The notes beneath the pieces were generated by a model that searched no databases, had not been told where the DNA came from, and saw only the letters and a program-made list of their open reading frames with translations. 16,859 nt of DNA from Phocaeicola plebeius. GTDB taxonomy: Bacteria > Bacteroidota > Bacteroidia > Bacteroidales > Bacteroidaceae. A program made the position numbers and the translations under genes. This document shows positions 1 to 6,386 of the stretch, in pieces (position 1 is the first letter of the stretch; each line of letters begins with the position of its first letter). Where the stretch lies: assembly GCA_004558305.1 (NCBI GenBank), contig SFDG01000049.1, forward strand, positions 1 through 16,859, given 5' to 3'.

Positions 1-498
1 GTGTAATGGCGGCGTTTCTGCCTTATCCAGTTGCCGAAGGTGTGCTTTGACTCCTCCTTTCTTACTCCTGAACTTTGCCCATGGAAAAGTTGCAAGACAC
101 AATGGAATAGTTGTCGAATCAAAAGCATACTTCTTTCCTGGTATATTCAAAATGTCGGTTTCTCGTTTTTTGCAAGTTTCCTTCATCATATAGAATGCAA
201 AGTCTTCGAAAATCCTGTAATCACGAGTCTGATTGGCATAAGCAAGAGTTGCTTTTACGATAGTATTACGTCCAAGTCCCAGATGATATTGCTTAGCTCG
301 ATGAGCTTCCAATGCAACTATCAAGTCACGTAAACTCTCACGATTGCTCAGTTGCCCAAACATCATCGCCAGGAGTTGGTTCCAGCAAGTGAAGTGCTTC
401 ACATAGCGGTTTCCATCATACTTGCGAACATAGTTATTGAACTGAGTTCTGTTCAGAAAAGCTGTTAATTGAGCGAAAACGTATTTGTCTTGATTCAT
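1..498 (-). mobile_element. IS4-family insertion sequence, partial
   Basis: This is the minimum extent of an insertion sequence, defined by its transposase gene, which runs off the left window edge. Neither terminal inverted repeat can be confirmed, because the other end lies outside the window. The non-coding DNA just upstream of the transposase, around 610-640, is a plausible place for the IS end, but I cannot show it. Confidence 0.6.
1..498 (-). CDS. IS4-family transposase (DUF4372 N-terminal domain), 3' end beyond window
   Basis: This transposase would cut and join the ends of its insertion sequence with a DDE-type RNase H-like active site. The 166 visible codons start at an ATG at 496-498 and stay open to base 1. 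The first ~110 residues match from memory the N-terminal domain of IS4-family transposases that are abundant in Bacteroides and Prevotella (FTCWNQLLAMMFGQLSNRES, then a YRIFEDF segment). Residues 124-131 (YAFDSTTI) carry the expected first catalytic aspartate, D127. Residues 146-156 (KKGGVKAHLRQ) fit the K-G-x-x-K-x-H stretch that follows it. The remaining acidic residues lie outside the window, so I cannot tell whether the gene is intact. No Shine-Dalgarno sequence is visible, which is usual in this phylum. It is convergent with nothing and has no cargo gene in view. Confidence 0.88.
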   Translation of the reverse strand, partial: MNQDKYVFAQLTAFLNRTQFNNYVRKYDGNRYVKHFTCWNQLLAMMFGQLSNRESLRDLIVALEAHRAKQYHLGLGRNTIVKATLAYANQTRDYRIFEDFAFYMMKETCKKRETDILNIPGKKYAFDSTTIPLCLATFPWAKFRSKKGGVKAHLRQLDKAETPPLH

Positions 499-835
499 AT
501 GCAGTCATAGATAGTCTTGCATATATAACGATTTCAAATCCGTTTCATTTCAAAATACAGCTTAATTGACTATATTTCAATTATTTCAAAGAACGATTTA
601 CCAACTTTTATTGGACAGTAGTGACTTTGCATATTGAATCCGTATATATTATTTTTTGCTGCAAAGGTAAATAAAAAAAAATGAGAAAAACGCTGCTCCC
701 CCAAAGAGCGACAATAAAAGATAACACATGACAATAAAAAAACAATAAGAACTGACTTAAGGAGTTGATAATGAATATCATATATGGTTATTAAATGTCA
801 GATGCTATCATTTCAAAACTCCCTCCAGCTCCACA
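499..835. other. Non-coding stretch upstream of the transposase
   Basis: This AT-rich DNA lies between the transposase start and the terminator of the secreted-protein gene. I see a minus-strand -7 box at 662-669, two copies of GACAATAAAA at about 709-738, and no credible gene. Part of it is presumably the IS end and part older flanking DNA; the boundary is not visible. Confidence 0.5.
662..669 (-). promoter_or_regulatory. Bacteroidetes -7 promoter box (TACCTTTG)
   Basis: On the minus strand this reads TACCTTTG, a perfect match to the Bacteroidetes consensus TAnnTTTG. It faces the transposase, about 165 nt upstream of its ATG. No clear TTTG is present at -33, only a T-rich stretch. If it drives the transposase, the leader is long, and the promoter may lie outside the IS in flanking DNA. 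Confidence 0.45.
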
Positions 836-882
836 GAACATGACAATGGCTTGCTGGCATCCAGCAGGCCATTGTCATGTTT
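836..882 (-). terminator. Long stem-loop after the secreted-protein gene
   Basis: Arms at 836-857 and 861-882 pair over about 22 bp with only G-T wobbles and a 3-nt loop (CAT). The hairpin sits 84 nt past the TAG stop of the gene that ends at 966. There is no long T-tract on the minus strand, only TTTT about 15 nt further on, so it may act as a transcript-stabilising 3' end as well as, or instead of, an intrinsic terminator. Confidence 0.65.
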
Positions 883-965
883 TACACAGTTGCTCCCCAG
901 ACCGTCCGAAAATCCTCCTTCCCTTTTCCTTTTTTCCCTGTCATTTCGGACATAGTGAGAGATGA

Positions 966-3383
966 CTACTTACAAAGAACGGTTTCTGCCGCTCCGCGTG
1001 TGATGAACCGAACGATGACCTCAGGATCCGAGTCCGGCTCCTTGTCGCACGAGAATGCCACGTGCGAGTCGCCTACAGGTACTTCCGAAGCACCTTCGGG
1101 ACTGACTGTTTCTACCACATTATAGTTCTTGTCCGTCACCGTCGCCTTGCCGTCGAATCCATACAGCAGGTACTGTCCGGCTTCCACCCGACAGGGGAAC
1201 GATACGGTACCTTTTTCTGTCATGAATTTCGGATGCTCGATATAGCCGTCACCTTCCACTTTCAACCGTACGGCGTACGAACCGGCATAAGGCGTATTGA
1301 CCGACCAGTCGGCTCCGCCCGGCTGTCCCGGCTGCAGTTCACCCAATACACAGTGGAAGCGTTTGGTGATAGACAGCGGATACAGCGCATACTTCTGGTC
1401 CGTTTCCTTTTCCAAGTGCCATTCGGTGGCAGGATCCTTCAAGCGTTCCATCTGTTCGGGCGTAAAGCACTTCTTCTCGCGCAGCAGGTCCCAGTTCTTG
1501 ATGGCCTCCAGCAACTGGTCCATCTGTCCGTGGCGTTTCAGTGTCCGCACGCCGATGTTCATGGCATAGCCGGCATCGAATCCGGCAGCTTCCGCCAACG
1601 CCCACTCCAGGTCCTCTAAGGTAGAACACTCGAACTTGCGGTCGGCCAGACGAATCAGGAACCAACCCAACATACGGGGGAACAGGTTGCGCTGGAAATA
1701 CTTCTGGTTCTTGATGCGGTTCTCCACCTGTCCGGTGCGCATGGCCTCGCCCCACGGTTCGCCCCAGTTCATGCGGGTATGGATGTGCCACGTATAATGG
1801 CTCAGGCGACTGGCATCGTTCAGCACATTATGGTCCAGTCCTCTATAAAACTGATCGACGAAACGGGATGTCGCATAGTCCTCATGGCCGGTATAGGCAC
1901 ATCCCTCCAGTCCGTCGAAAGAGATCTGGCGCAATCCCGTCTTGTTGAAGATCTCTACGAGCCGGTCGGCAAAGGCACCTTGCAGTTCCAAGTCGGGGAA
2001 AAGCGTCTTGTACGGATAGTCCCACAATTTATACAACGATACGTTCTTGGCATGCGCTGCCGCCTGGGTACCGAAAGCACCGCGTTTGCAGCCGGTCAGC
2101 TTCATGGTTCCGTCGGCATTTTCCTCTGCCTTGCCGAAGGTAATCAACTCCTTGCCAATCATCAGTGCGTTCAGTGTCAGCGGCTGCTGGAAAAGTTCCG
2201 AACGACGGATAGTGATTTCCTCCTGCGTGGCATCAATGGCCGCCGTCAGCTGCAGCACGCCCTGCTTCAGCAAGTGTTCCGACGGCACCGGAGTCACGTA
2301 TGCATCGTTCGTGGTCGTAAAGTTCGACAGGGTATGTACGCCCAGCGCAATGCCCCGCTTCGCCGCCTTGTCCACCATCGCCTTCACACCCTCGTCGCCG
2401 GTACTTGAAAAGCTCTTCGACCAGTTGAAGTGTCCCCAGTCTTCGAACGGACCCGGATGATAGACATACTTGAAGCCGGCCAGTTCCGCCTTGTCGAGTA
2501 TCCAGTCGAGATTGTCTTCGGTAATGTCAGTAATCAGGTACGAACGCATGGCAGCACGTGTCGTCTTGCCCCACTCCCCGTCGAACAGTGGATGCGGCAA
2601 TCCTTGTTCCACTTCTATGGCACCGATACGGTCCAATGCCTCCGAGGCCTGACAGCCGAACCAGGCCATCTTCGCCCCGTCAATCAGCGCATCGGGACCT
2701 TTGACCGGCAGCACCATGGCACCTTCCTGCGACATCACTTTCCGGTGTTCCAAGCGAGAACGATTGCGGCACATCAGCTGAAGGACGGCTCCATCGGACA
2801 CATCAGTAGCGGCCTGACGACAGTCCGCCACACTGCCCACCGACAGTTCCGTGTTCTTGCCTTCGTAGCTGTAGGCCCGCTTGATGACCTCCAGATAGTC
2901 CTCCGGCAGTCCCGACATGACCTTAGGATGGAGTGCCTGTACACCGACAGCCACGCCACGTCCCTGCACCACGCCAATCACATCGCCCACCACATCGTGG
3001 ATATTCACCTTCACCGGCCCGAAAAGCAGCACATCGTACGCACCGGGCACGGAAGTGGCTTCCACGGTCACACAGTTAGGGGTTTCCGTATAGGCCAACG
3101 TAACCATCTGCCGGTCGCTCATTGTCAGCCGGAGGGTCTTCCCCTTGATTTCCGCTTTTTGGGGAGTCACGATTTCCCCGTTTACACACGCCAGCACCAC
3201 TGGCGACTTTTCTGCCGACAACACTTCCTCGTTGCCTACTTTTATCGAACTGTAATAACCGTTATCGGCAATCGAGACCGACAATCCTGCCGATTTCAGC
3301 ACAATGTCTGCTGCCGAGACCCAGGCGGAACAGGCACATCCTGCCAGCACCGCCAGGCATTTGAATAGCGTATTTCTTTTCAT
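966..3383 (-). CDS. Secreted glycoside-hydrolase-like (beta/alpha)8 barrel protein
   Basis: I read this as an exported, probably carbohydrate-active protein of 805 residues; the substrate is unknown. The signal peptide spans residues 1-24 (positively charged MKRN, hydrophobic core, WVSA-A cleavage). Residues 25-265 look like a beta-rich N-terminal domain. Residues 275-620 look like a TIM barrel, with acidic candidates in EDWGHFNW (314-321) and ISFDGLEG (487-494, D490 and E493). Residues 385-455 are a beta-rich insertion containing TGCKRGAFGTQAAAHAK (430-446), a motif type I associate with beta domains of phage and cell-surface proteins. Residues 690-805 look like a C-terminal beta-sandwich. 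The start is the ATG at 3381-3383: the frame opens 43 codons further upstream, but that stretch spans the promoter and spoils the signal peptide. There is no SusC/SusD pair beside it, so it is not in a classical polysaccharide locus here. The domain assignment is by eye and the hydrolase call is an inference. Confidence 0.6.
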   Translation of the reverse strand: MKRNTLFKCLAVLAGCACSAWVSAADIVLKSAGLSVSIADNGYYSSIKVGNEEVLSAEKSPVVLACVNGEIVTPQKAEIKGKTLRLTMSDRQMVTLAYTETPNCVTVEATSVPGAYDVLLFGPVKVNIHDVVGDVIGVVQGRGVAVGVQALHPKVMSGLPEDYLEVIKRAYSYEGKNTELSVGSVADCRQAATDVSDGAVLQLMCRNRSRLEHRKVMSQEGAMVLPVKGPDALIDGAKMAWFGCQASEALDRIGAIEVEQGLPHPLFDGEWGKTTRAAMRSYLITDITEDNLDWILDKAELAGFKYVYHPGPFEDWGHFNWSKSFSSTGDEGVKAMVDKAAKRGIALGVHTLSNFTTTNDAYVTPVPSEHLLKQGVLQLTAAIDATQEEITIRRSELFQQPLTLNALMIGKELITFGKAEENADGTMKLTGCKRGAFGTQAAAHAKNVSLYKLWDYPYKTLFPDLELQGAFADRLVEIFNKTGLRQISFDGLEGCAYTGHEDYATSRFVDQFYRGLDHNVLNDASRLSHYTWHIHTRMNWGEPWGEAMRTGQVENRIKNQKYFQRNLFPRMLGWFLIRLADRKFECSTLEDLEWALAEAAGFDAGYAMNIGVRTLKRHGQMDQLLEAIKNWDLLREKKCFTPEQMERLKDPATEWHLEKETDQKYALYPLSITKRFHCVLGELQPGQPGGADWSVNTPYAGSYAVRLKVEGDGYIEHPKFMTEKGTVSFPCRVEAGQYLLYGFDGKATVTDKNYNVVETVSPEGASEVPVGDSHVAFSCDKEPDSDPEVIVRFITRGAAETVLCK

Positions 3384-3404
3384 GGATAGTATAATATTGT
3401 TGGA

Positions 3405-3412
3405 CAAAAATA
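3405..3412 (-). promoter_or_regulatory. Bacteroidetes -7 promoter box (TATTTTTG)
   Basis: Minus-strand TATTTTTG fits TAnnTTTG exactly and lies 21 nt upstream of the ATG at 3383. This gives the secreted-protein gene its own promoter and supports the chosen start over the longer reading frame. The -33 element is weak. Confidence 0.6.
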
Positions 3413-3483
3413 GCGATTTAGCTACTGTCACACATAACACAATCTTGCGATTTGCTTGTATTTTCTTCCGACACCCTACGAAC

Positions 3484-3528
3484 AGGGGCGGACAGCTGTG
3501 CCCCATCTGCACACAACCGTCCGCCCCT
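3484..3528 (-). terminator. GC-rich hairpin after the DASS transporter gene
   Basis: Perfect 10-bp arms AGGGGCGGAC (3484-3493) and GTCCGCCCCT (3519-3528) enclose an inner GTGC/GCAC stem. The hairpin begins 24 nt past the transporter stop codon. No T-tract follows on the minus strand, so its strength as an intrinsic terminator is uncertain. Confidence 0.6.
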
Positions 3529-3552
3529 CGACGTTTATTCAGTATCTACCGA

Positions 3553-5067
3553 TTACAGCAAACCGCTGGAGCCCAAGAAAATCAACATACTGTAGCCCAA
3601 TACCAGACCGATGACACCCATGATGATGCCGACCTTCTCCATGTCCTTCTGCTGGATCATGCCTGTCGCATGAGCCAATGCGTTGGGCGGCGTACTGATG
3701 GGCAATACCATGGCCAATGAAGAACCGATAGCCACACCGATGAGCAGGGTGCTGACACCGCCCAATACAGCCAGGTTATCGCGCATACTGATACCGGCAA
3801 TCGCCAGAATAGGCACCAGCAGGGCAGCAGTGGCCGTATGCGAGATGAAGTTGGCCATCATGTAACAGATCAGTCCCGAACCGACAATCATGGCAATCGG
3901 CGACCAGGTGTTGAACGGAATGGATTCGATGAGCTGCTGGGCCAGTCCCGTCTCGTTCAGGGCAACACCTAGGGCAAAGCCGCCGGCCACCATCCACAGT
4001 ACGGACCAGCTGATTTCTTCCAGGTCGCGCTTGGTAATCACACCCGTGATACAGAAGACCCCTACCGGAATCATGGCCACCACATTCGAGTTGACCCCCG
4101 TAAACTTGTCGGTCATCCAGAGCAGGACTGTGATGGCGAACGTGATATAGACCACAATCGAACGCCAGTCGCGCTTTGCCTCTCCCTCGATGTTCAGATG
4201 AATGGTCTTCTGCTTGAAGGGGAACATACGCAGCAACAGAACCCAGGCGATGAACAGCACGACAATGGTGAAAGGCAACATGAATGCCATCCATTCACCG
4301 AAGCCGAGGTTCAGGTTCAGGCCTTCGGGGTCATTGAGGTATTTCAAGGCAATGGCATTGGGAGGCGTACCGATCGGAGTCGCCATACCCCCTACGTTGG
4401 CAGCTACGGGAATCGCCAGTGCCAGACCGATCTTCCCCTTGCCGTCGGCAGGCAGTGCTTTCAGCACCGGTGTCAGGAAGGTCAGCATCATGGCAGCAGT
4501 GGCCGTATTGCTCAGGAACATCGAGAAGACAGCCGTCACCAGGATAAAGCCCAGCAAGACGAACCGGCTCTGAGTTCCGAAAGGTTTCAGCATGGTACGT
4601 GCCAGCATCAGGTCAAGCCCGCTCTTGGTGGCAGCAATCGCCAGGATGAATCCGCCGATAAACAGCATGATGATGGGGTCGGCAAAGCAGTGCAGGATAG
4701 ACTTGTACTTCACCGACTGTCCCAGCACATCGGGCGCATACCCTTGTTCGAAGAACCAGAAACTGCTGTCCGACACCGACAAGAGGAGAATGACCACCAC
4801 CAGCATGGAAGTGGTCCATGCCGGAACAGCCTCGAATACCCACATCAAGGTAGCAAATACGAAAATCGAAATCAAGCGCTGCTCGATGACGGTAAGTCCG
4901 GCAATTCCGTATGCTTCCATCGGCAACAGCCACAAGACCAGTGCCACAATGGTAGCTATCGACAACTTAACGATTCGCCCCGGCAATCTATTCTCGGCTT
5001 GCCGACGGGTTTTCTTCAACTCATGGTAAGTTTCCACCAGCTGGAAACCATGAAATAGTTTAAACAT
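3553..5067 (-). CDS. SLC13/DASS-family sodium-coupled carboxylate transporter
   Basis: This inner-membrane symporter most likely takes up di- or tricarboxylates such as succinate, malate or citrate with Na+. Its 504 residues, the usual length for bacterial DASS proteins, contain about 11 hydrophobic segments in two inverted halves. First-half signatures are SNTATAAMM (186-194) and ATPIGTPPNAIA (229-240). Second-half signatures are SHTATAALL (409-417) and PISTPPNALAH (456-466). In the founding structure VcINDY, paired SNT motifs bind Na+ and substrate carboxylates. Here the second is SHT, which may alter substrate or cation preference. A charged, cytoplasmic-looking N-terminus of ~30 residues precedes the first membrane segment. 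The start ATG has no Shine-Dalgarno sequence. The gene is probably monocistronic, with a possible promoter at 5123-5130 and a hairpin after the stop. Family assignment is firm; the exact substrate is not determinable. Confidence 0.92.
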   Translation of the reverse strand: MFKLFHGFQLVETYHELKKTRRQAENRLPGRIVKLSIATIVALVLWLLPMEAYGIAGLTVIEQRLISIFVFATLMWVFEAVPAWTTSMLVVVILLLSVSDSSFWFFEQGYAPDVLGQSVKYKSILHCFADPIIMLFIGGFILAIAATKSGLDLMLARTMLKPFGTQSRFVLLGFILVTAVFSMFLSNTATAAMMLTFLTPVLKALPADGKGKIGLALAIPVAANVGGMATPIGTPPNAIALKYLNDPEGLNLNLGFGEWMAFMLPFTIVVLFIAWVLLLRMFPFKQKTIHLNIEGEAKRDWRSIVVYITFAITVLLWMTDKFTGVNSNVVAMIPVGVFCITGVITKRDLEEISWSVLWMVAGGFALGVALNETGLAQQLIESIPFNTWSPIAMIVGSGLICYMMANFISHTATAALLVPILAIAGISMRDNLAVLGGVSTLLIGVAIGSSLAMVLPISTPPNALAHATGMIQQKDMEKVGIIMGVIGLVLGYSMLIFLGSSGLL

Positions 5068-5122
5068 AGAGTAAGATTAGAATAAAAGTAAGTAGTAATG
5101 TTTATAGCTCTCAAAAACGCGA

Positions 5123-5130
5123 TAAAGATA
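5123..5130 (-). promoter_or_regulatory. Possible -7 promoter box for the DASS transporter (TATCTTTA)
   Basis: Minus-strand TATCTTTA differs from TAnnTTTG at one position and lies 55 nt upstream of the transporter ATG. No clear -33 box is visible. It is the best candidate I find ahead of this gene. Confidence 0.3.
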
Positions 5131-5242
5131 CGCTTAATATTTGAAGTTTCCTAATTTTTCAGAAGAAAACCTTTGGGATAGCTGTTCGGTATGCTTCGGG
5201 CACATGCGGCCAAGGGCCTGTCGGGGAAACGGCAAGCGACAA

Positions 5243-5314
5243 AAGAACCCGTCCCTATGGCCGGAGGAACGGGGTCTTCCGGCGGCAGGGACGGGTTCTT
5301 CCGCCCATAGGGAC
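5243..5314. repeat. GC-rich palindrome made of ~22-bp repeat units
   Basis: Arms 5243-5256 (AAGAACCCGTCCCT) and 5287-5300 pair perfectly over 14 bp, with an inner 6-bp stem GCCGGA/TCCGGC (5260-5265 with 5278-5283). Plus-strand units 5270-5291 and 5292-5313 are adjacent 22-bp direct repeats (about 17 of 22 identical), and 5251-5272 is an inverted copy. GTCCCTATGG (5251-5260) can instead pair with CCATAGGGAC (5305-5314), so two mutually exclusive folds exist. This is typical of REP-like extragenic repeats; copies elsewhere in the genome cannot be checked here. Confidence 0.75.
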
Positions 5315-5383
5315 AAGTACCATGTACAGTCTCTACCCGCCCTACATGCACGAGGGTAGCGAAAAACCCGTCATGACGACAGG

Positions 5384-5450
5384 CTTTGTCACAGTCGTTC
5401 CAACTTCATGGAAGAGTCGTGACAACCGAATGGGAACAACCGTGACAAAG
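5384..5450. repeat. Imperfect 18-bp inverted repeat around TGTCAC/GTGACA
   Basis: Arm 5384-5401 (CTTTGTCACAGTCGTTCC) is the inverted copy of 5433-5450 with two mismatches. A further GTGACA lies in the loop at 5419-5424, and another copy follows at 5465-5470. The arms belong to the same motif family as the hairpin at 5516-5541. Confidence 0.6.
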
Positions 5451-5515
5451 GCCGTGGAACAAGTGTGACATGTTTTCATCATCTACCCTTTCCTTGAAAT
5501 ACCGCAAGGTGTGTC

Positions 5516-5600
5516 GGTGACAGACAATATCGTCTGTCACCCCATCTGTCACCACTTTACAACTTGTATATTAGATATTTGCAATATATTGGTGACAGAT
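5516..5600. repeat. GGTGACAGA inverted-repeat cluster with alternative hairpins
   Basis: GGTGACAGAC (5516-5525) and GTCTGTCACC (5532-5541) form a perfect 10-bp stem with a 6-nt loop. A second pair, ATCTGTCACC (5544-5553) and GGTGACAGAT (5591-5600), is also a perfect 10 bp. All four copies share the core GGTGACAGA, so arms can swap partners. A fifth partial copy (GACAGAT) follows at 5601-5607. It could be an operator cluster, a recombination site or a structured transcript; nothing decides between these. Confidence 0.65.
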
Positions 5601-5715
5601 GACAGATAAAATTAAAATTCACACGTAAGAAGCGCACCAAGGATGCACACCACTATCATGGGCAGTATCTGCTCCGCCATGTATCGGCCGCGCATCTTGT
5701 CCAAATTCAGTGAAG

Positions 5716-5944
5716 TCCCTCATAAAAGTGTATGAACTCTTTATAAACTCCCTCATAAAAGTGTATATATCTGCCAAAAACTCCCTCATAAAAATGTATA
5801 TTCATTTTGGAATATACTGATAATTATATAACTTAGCAGCGAAATAAGGATAAAGCAAGCTAATATGGAACGAGTATTCATCTCGGCGTTATCAAGACAA
5901 CAAAGTCCTTCATAAAAGTGCGGACTCTTTGGGTAATATACTGA
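5716..5944. repeat. Four-copy repeat with core TCCCTCATAAAAGTGTAT
   Basis: Copies start at 5716, 5749, 5782 and 5906. The first three are spaced exactly 33 bp apart with an 18-bp near-identical core. The third and fourth also share the downstream tail AATATACTGA (5811-5820 and 5935-5944), so these two form a 39-bp imperfect repeat (29 of 39 identical). Copies 1 and 4 share ACTCTTT after the core. The copies therefore descend from one larger unit. The array lies just beyond the 3' end of the ATPase relic. Confidence 0.75.
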
Positions 5945-6012
5945 CAAACATCTGATTTAGGGAAATATAGCCATTGCGACAGGTCTTACCCGTCAGCCCC
6001 TACAGAGGAGCA

Positions 6013-6311
6013 TTATAATCCCAGTTCCCTTTTAAGCCACACTTTCATCACCGGATCGGGAATAATAACCTGGCGTTTTTCTATCTCTATAAGTTCCTTT
6101 TTGACCAAAGCCCTTTTGACGATACTTACATTTGCCGACGAACCCAGCTGATACTTTTGCAGCACCTCCTGCGTGATAAACTCACTATGCCCCCCTCAAT
6201 GACGGCTCGCAGGACAGCCGCTTCTGGAAGGTTTTAGACTCCTTGAATTCTGCTGTCTGTAAAGTTGTCTCCCGATGTCGCAACGCCGAATATAAAAGGC
6301 TTATTCTCCAT
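6013..6311 (-). pseudogene. Relic of a Bacteroides-type AAA ATPase (core deleted)
   Basis: Intact members of this family are cytoplasmic ATPases of about 370-390 residues that are common and mobile in Bacteroidales; their cellular role is poorly known. The ATG at 6309-6311 opens with MENKPFIFGVATSGDNFTD, the characteristic N-terminus of the family as I recall it, then hits TAA at 6234-6236. In the same frame, LPEAAVLRAVIEGG follows (down to about 6190). The frame then changes by one base at a run of six Gs (6190-6195). It continues as a C-terminal domain with SEFITQEVLQKYQLGSSANV, then KRALVKKELIEIE, IPDPVMKVWLKREL, and TAA at 6013-6015. The Walker A and B regions, roughly 270 or more residues, are missing. 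So the gene carries an internal deletion, a stop and a frameshift and cannot work as an ATPase. Its promoter survives. The family call rests on the two ends only. Confidence 0.75.
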
Positions 6312-6335
6312 AATCTTTTCACTGTTATTCTTATG

Positions 6336-6343
6336 CAAAGATA
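6336..6343 (-). promoter_or_regulatory. -7 box of the ATPase relic with flanking TATTACTAA repeats
   Basis: Minus-strand TATCTTTG is a perfect TAnnTTTG match, 24 nt upstream of the relic ATG. Just upstream, plus-strand TATTACTAA occurs at 6355-6363 and 6370-6378, and AGTAATA (6344-6350) is an inverted copy of TATTACT (6355-6361). These could be an operator overlapping the promoter spacer. Confidence 0.5.
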
Positions 6344-6386
6344 AGTAATATCTTTATTACTAACAAGAATATTACTAATCAAGACA

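Larger units (their letters stand above)
5068..6012. other. 945-nt non-coding region rich in inverted and direct repeats
   Basis: No convincing gene fills this stretch between the DASS transporter and the ATPase relic. In order it holds a weak promoter, a GC-rich 22-bp repeat palindrome, two inverted-repeat blocks built on GTGACA/TGTCAC, a 27-codon minus-strand reading frame (5612-5695) of doubtful reality, and four copies of a TCCCTCATAAAA repeat. Composition shifts from GC-rich (5200-5350) to AT-rich (5550-6010), unlike the flanking coding DNA. It looks like an accumulation of mobile or decayed sequence. Confidence 0.6.

Noticed and set aside
764..794. Plus-strand ribosome-like site (AAGGAG) followed by ATG and a 7-codon frame
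   Set aside because: Too short, with no downstream gene on the plus strand that it could lead or attenuate; likely chance or a truncated gene start.
3384..3512. 43-codon N-terminal extension of the secreted-protein frame
   Set aside because: It crosses a perfect -7 promoter box and the preceding hairpin and would bury the clear signal peptide that starts at the ATG at 3383.
5134..5359. Overlapping frames of 60-72 codons on both strands
   Set aside because: They arise from the GC-rich palindrome, read similarly on both strands, and show no start signals or family features.
5716..5799. CRISPR array
   Set aside because: Only three regular copies of an 18-bp core, gaps of 15 bp instead of ~30, a fourth copy out of phase, and no cas genes.
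6185..6382. 65-codon minus-strand frame over the ATPase relic
   Set aside because: It is the third frame of the relic; the recognisable ATPase residues lie in the other two frames.
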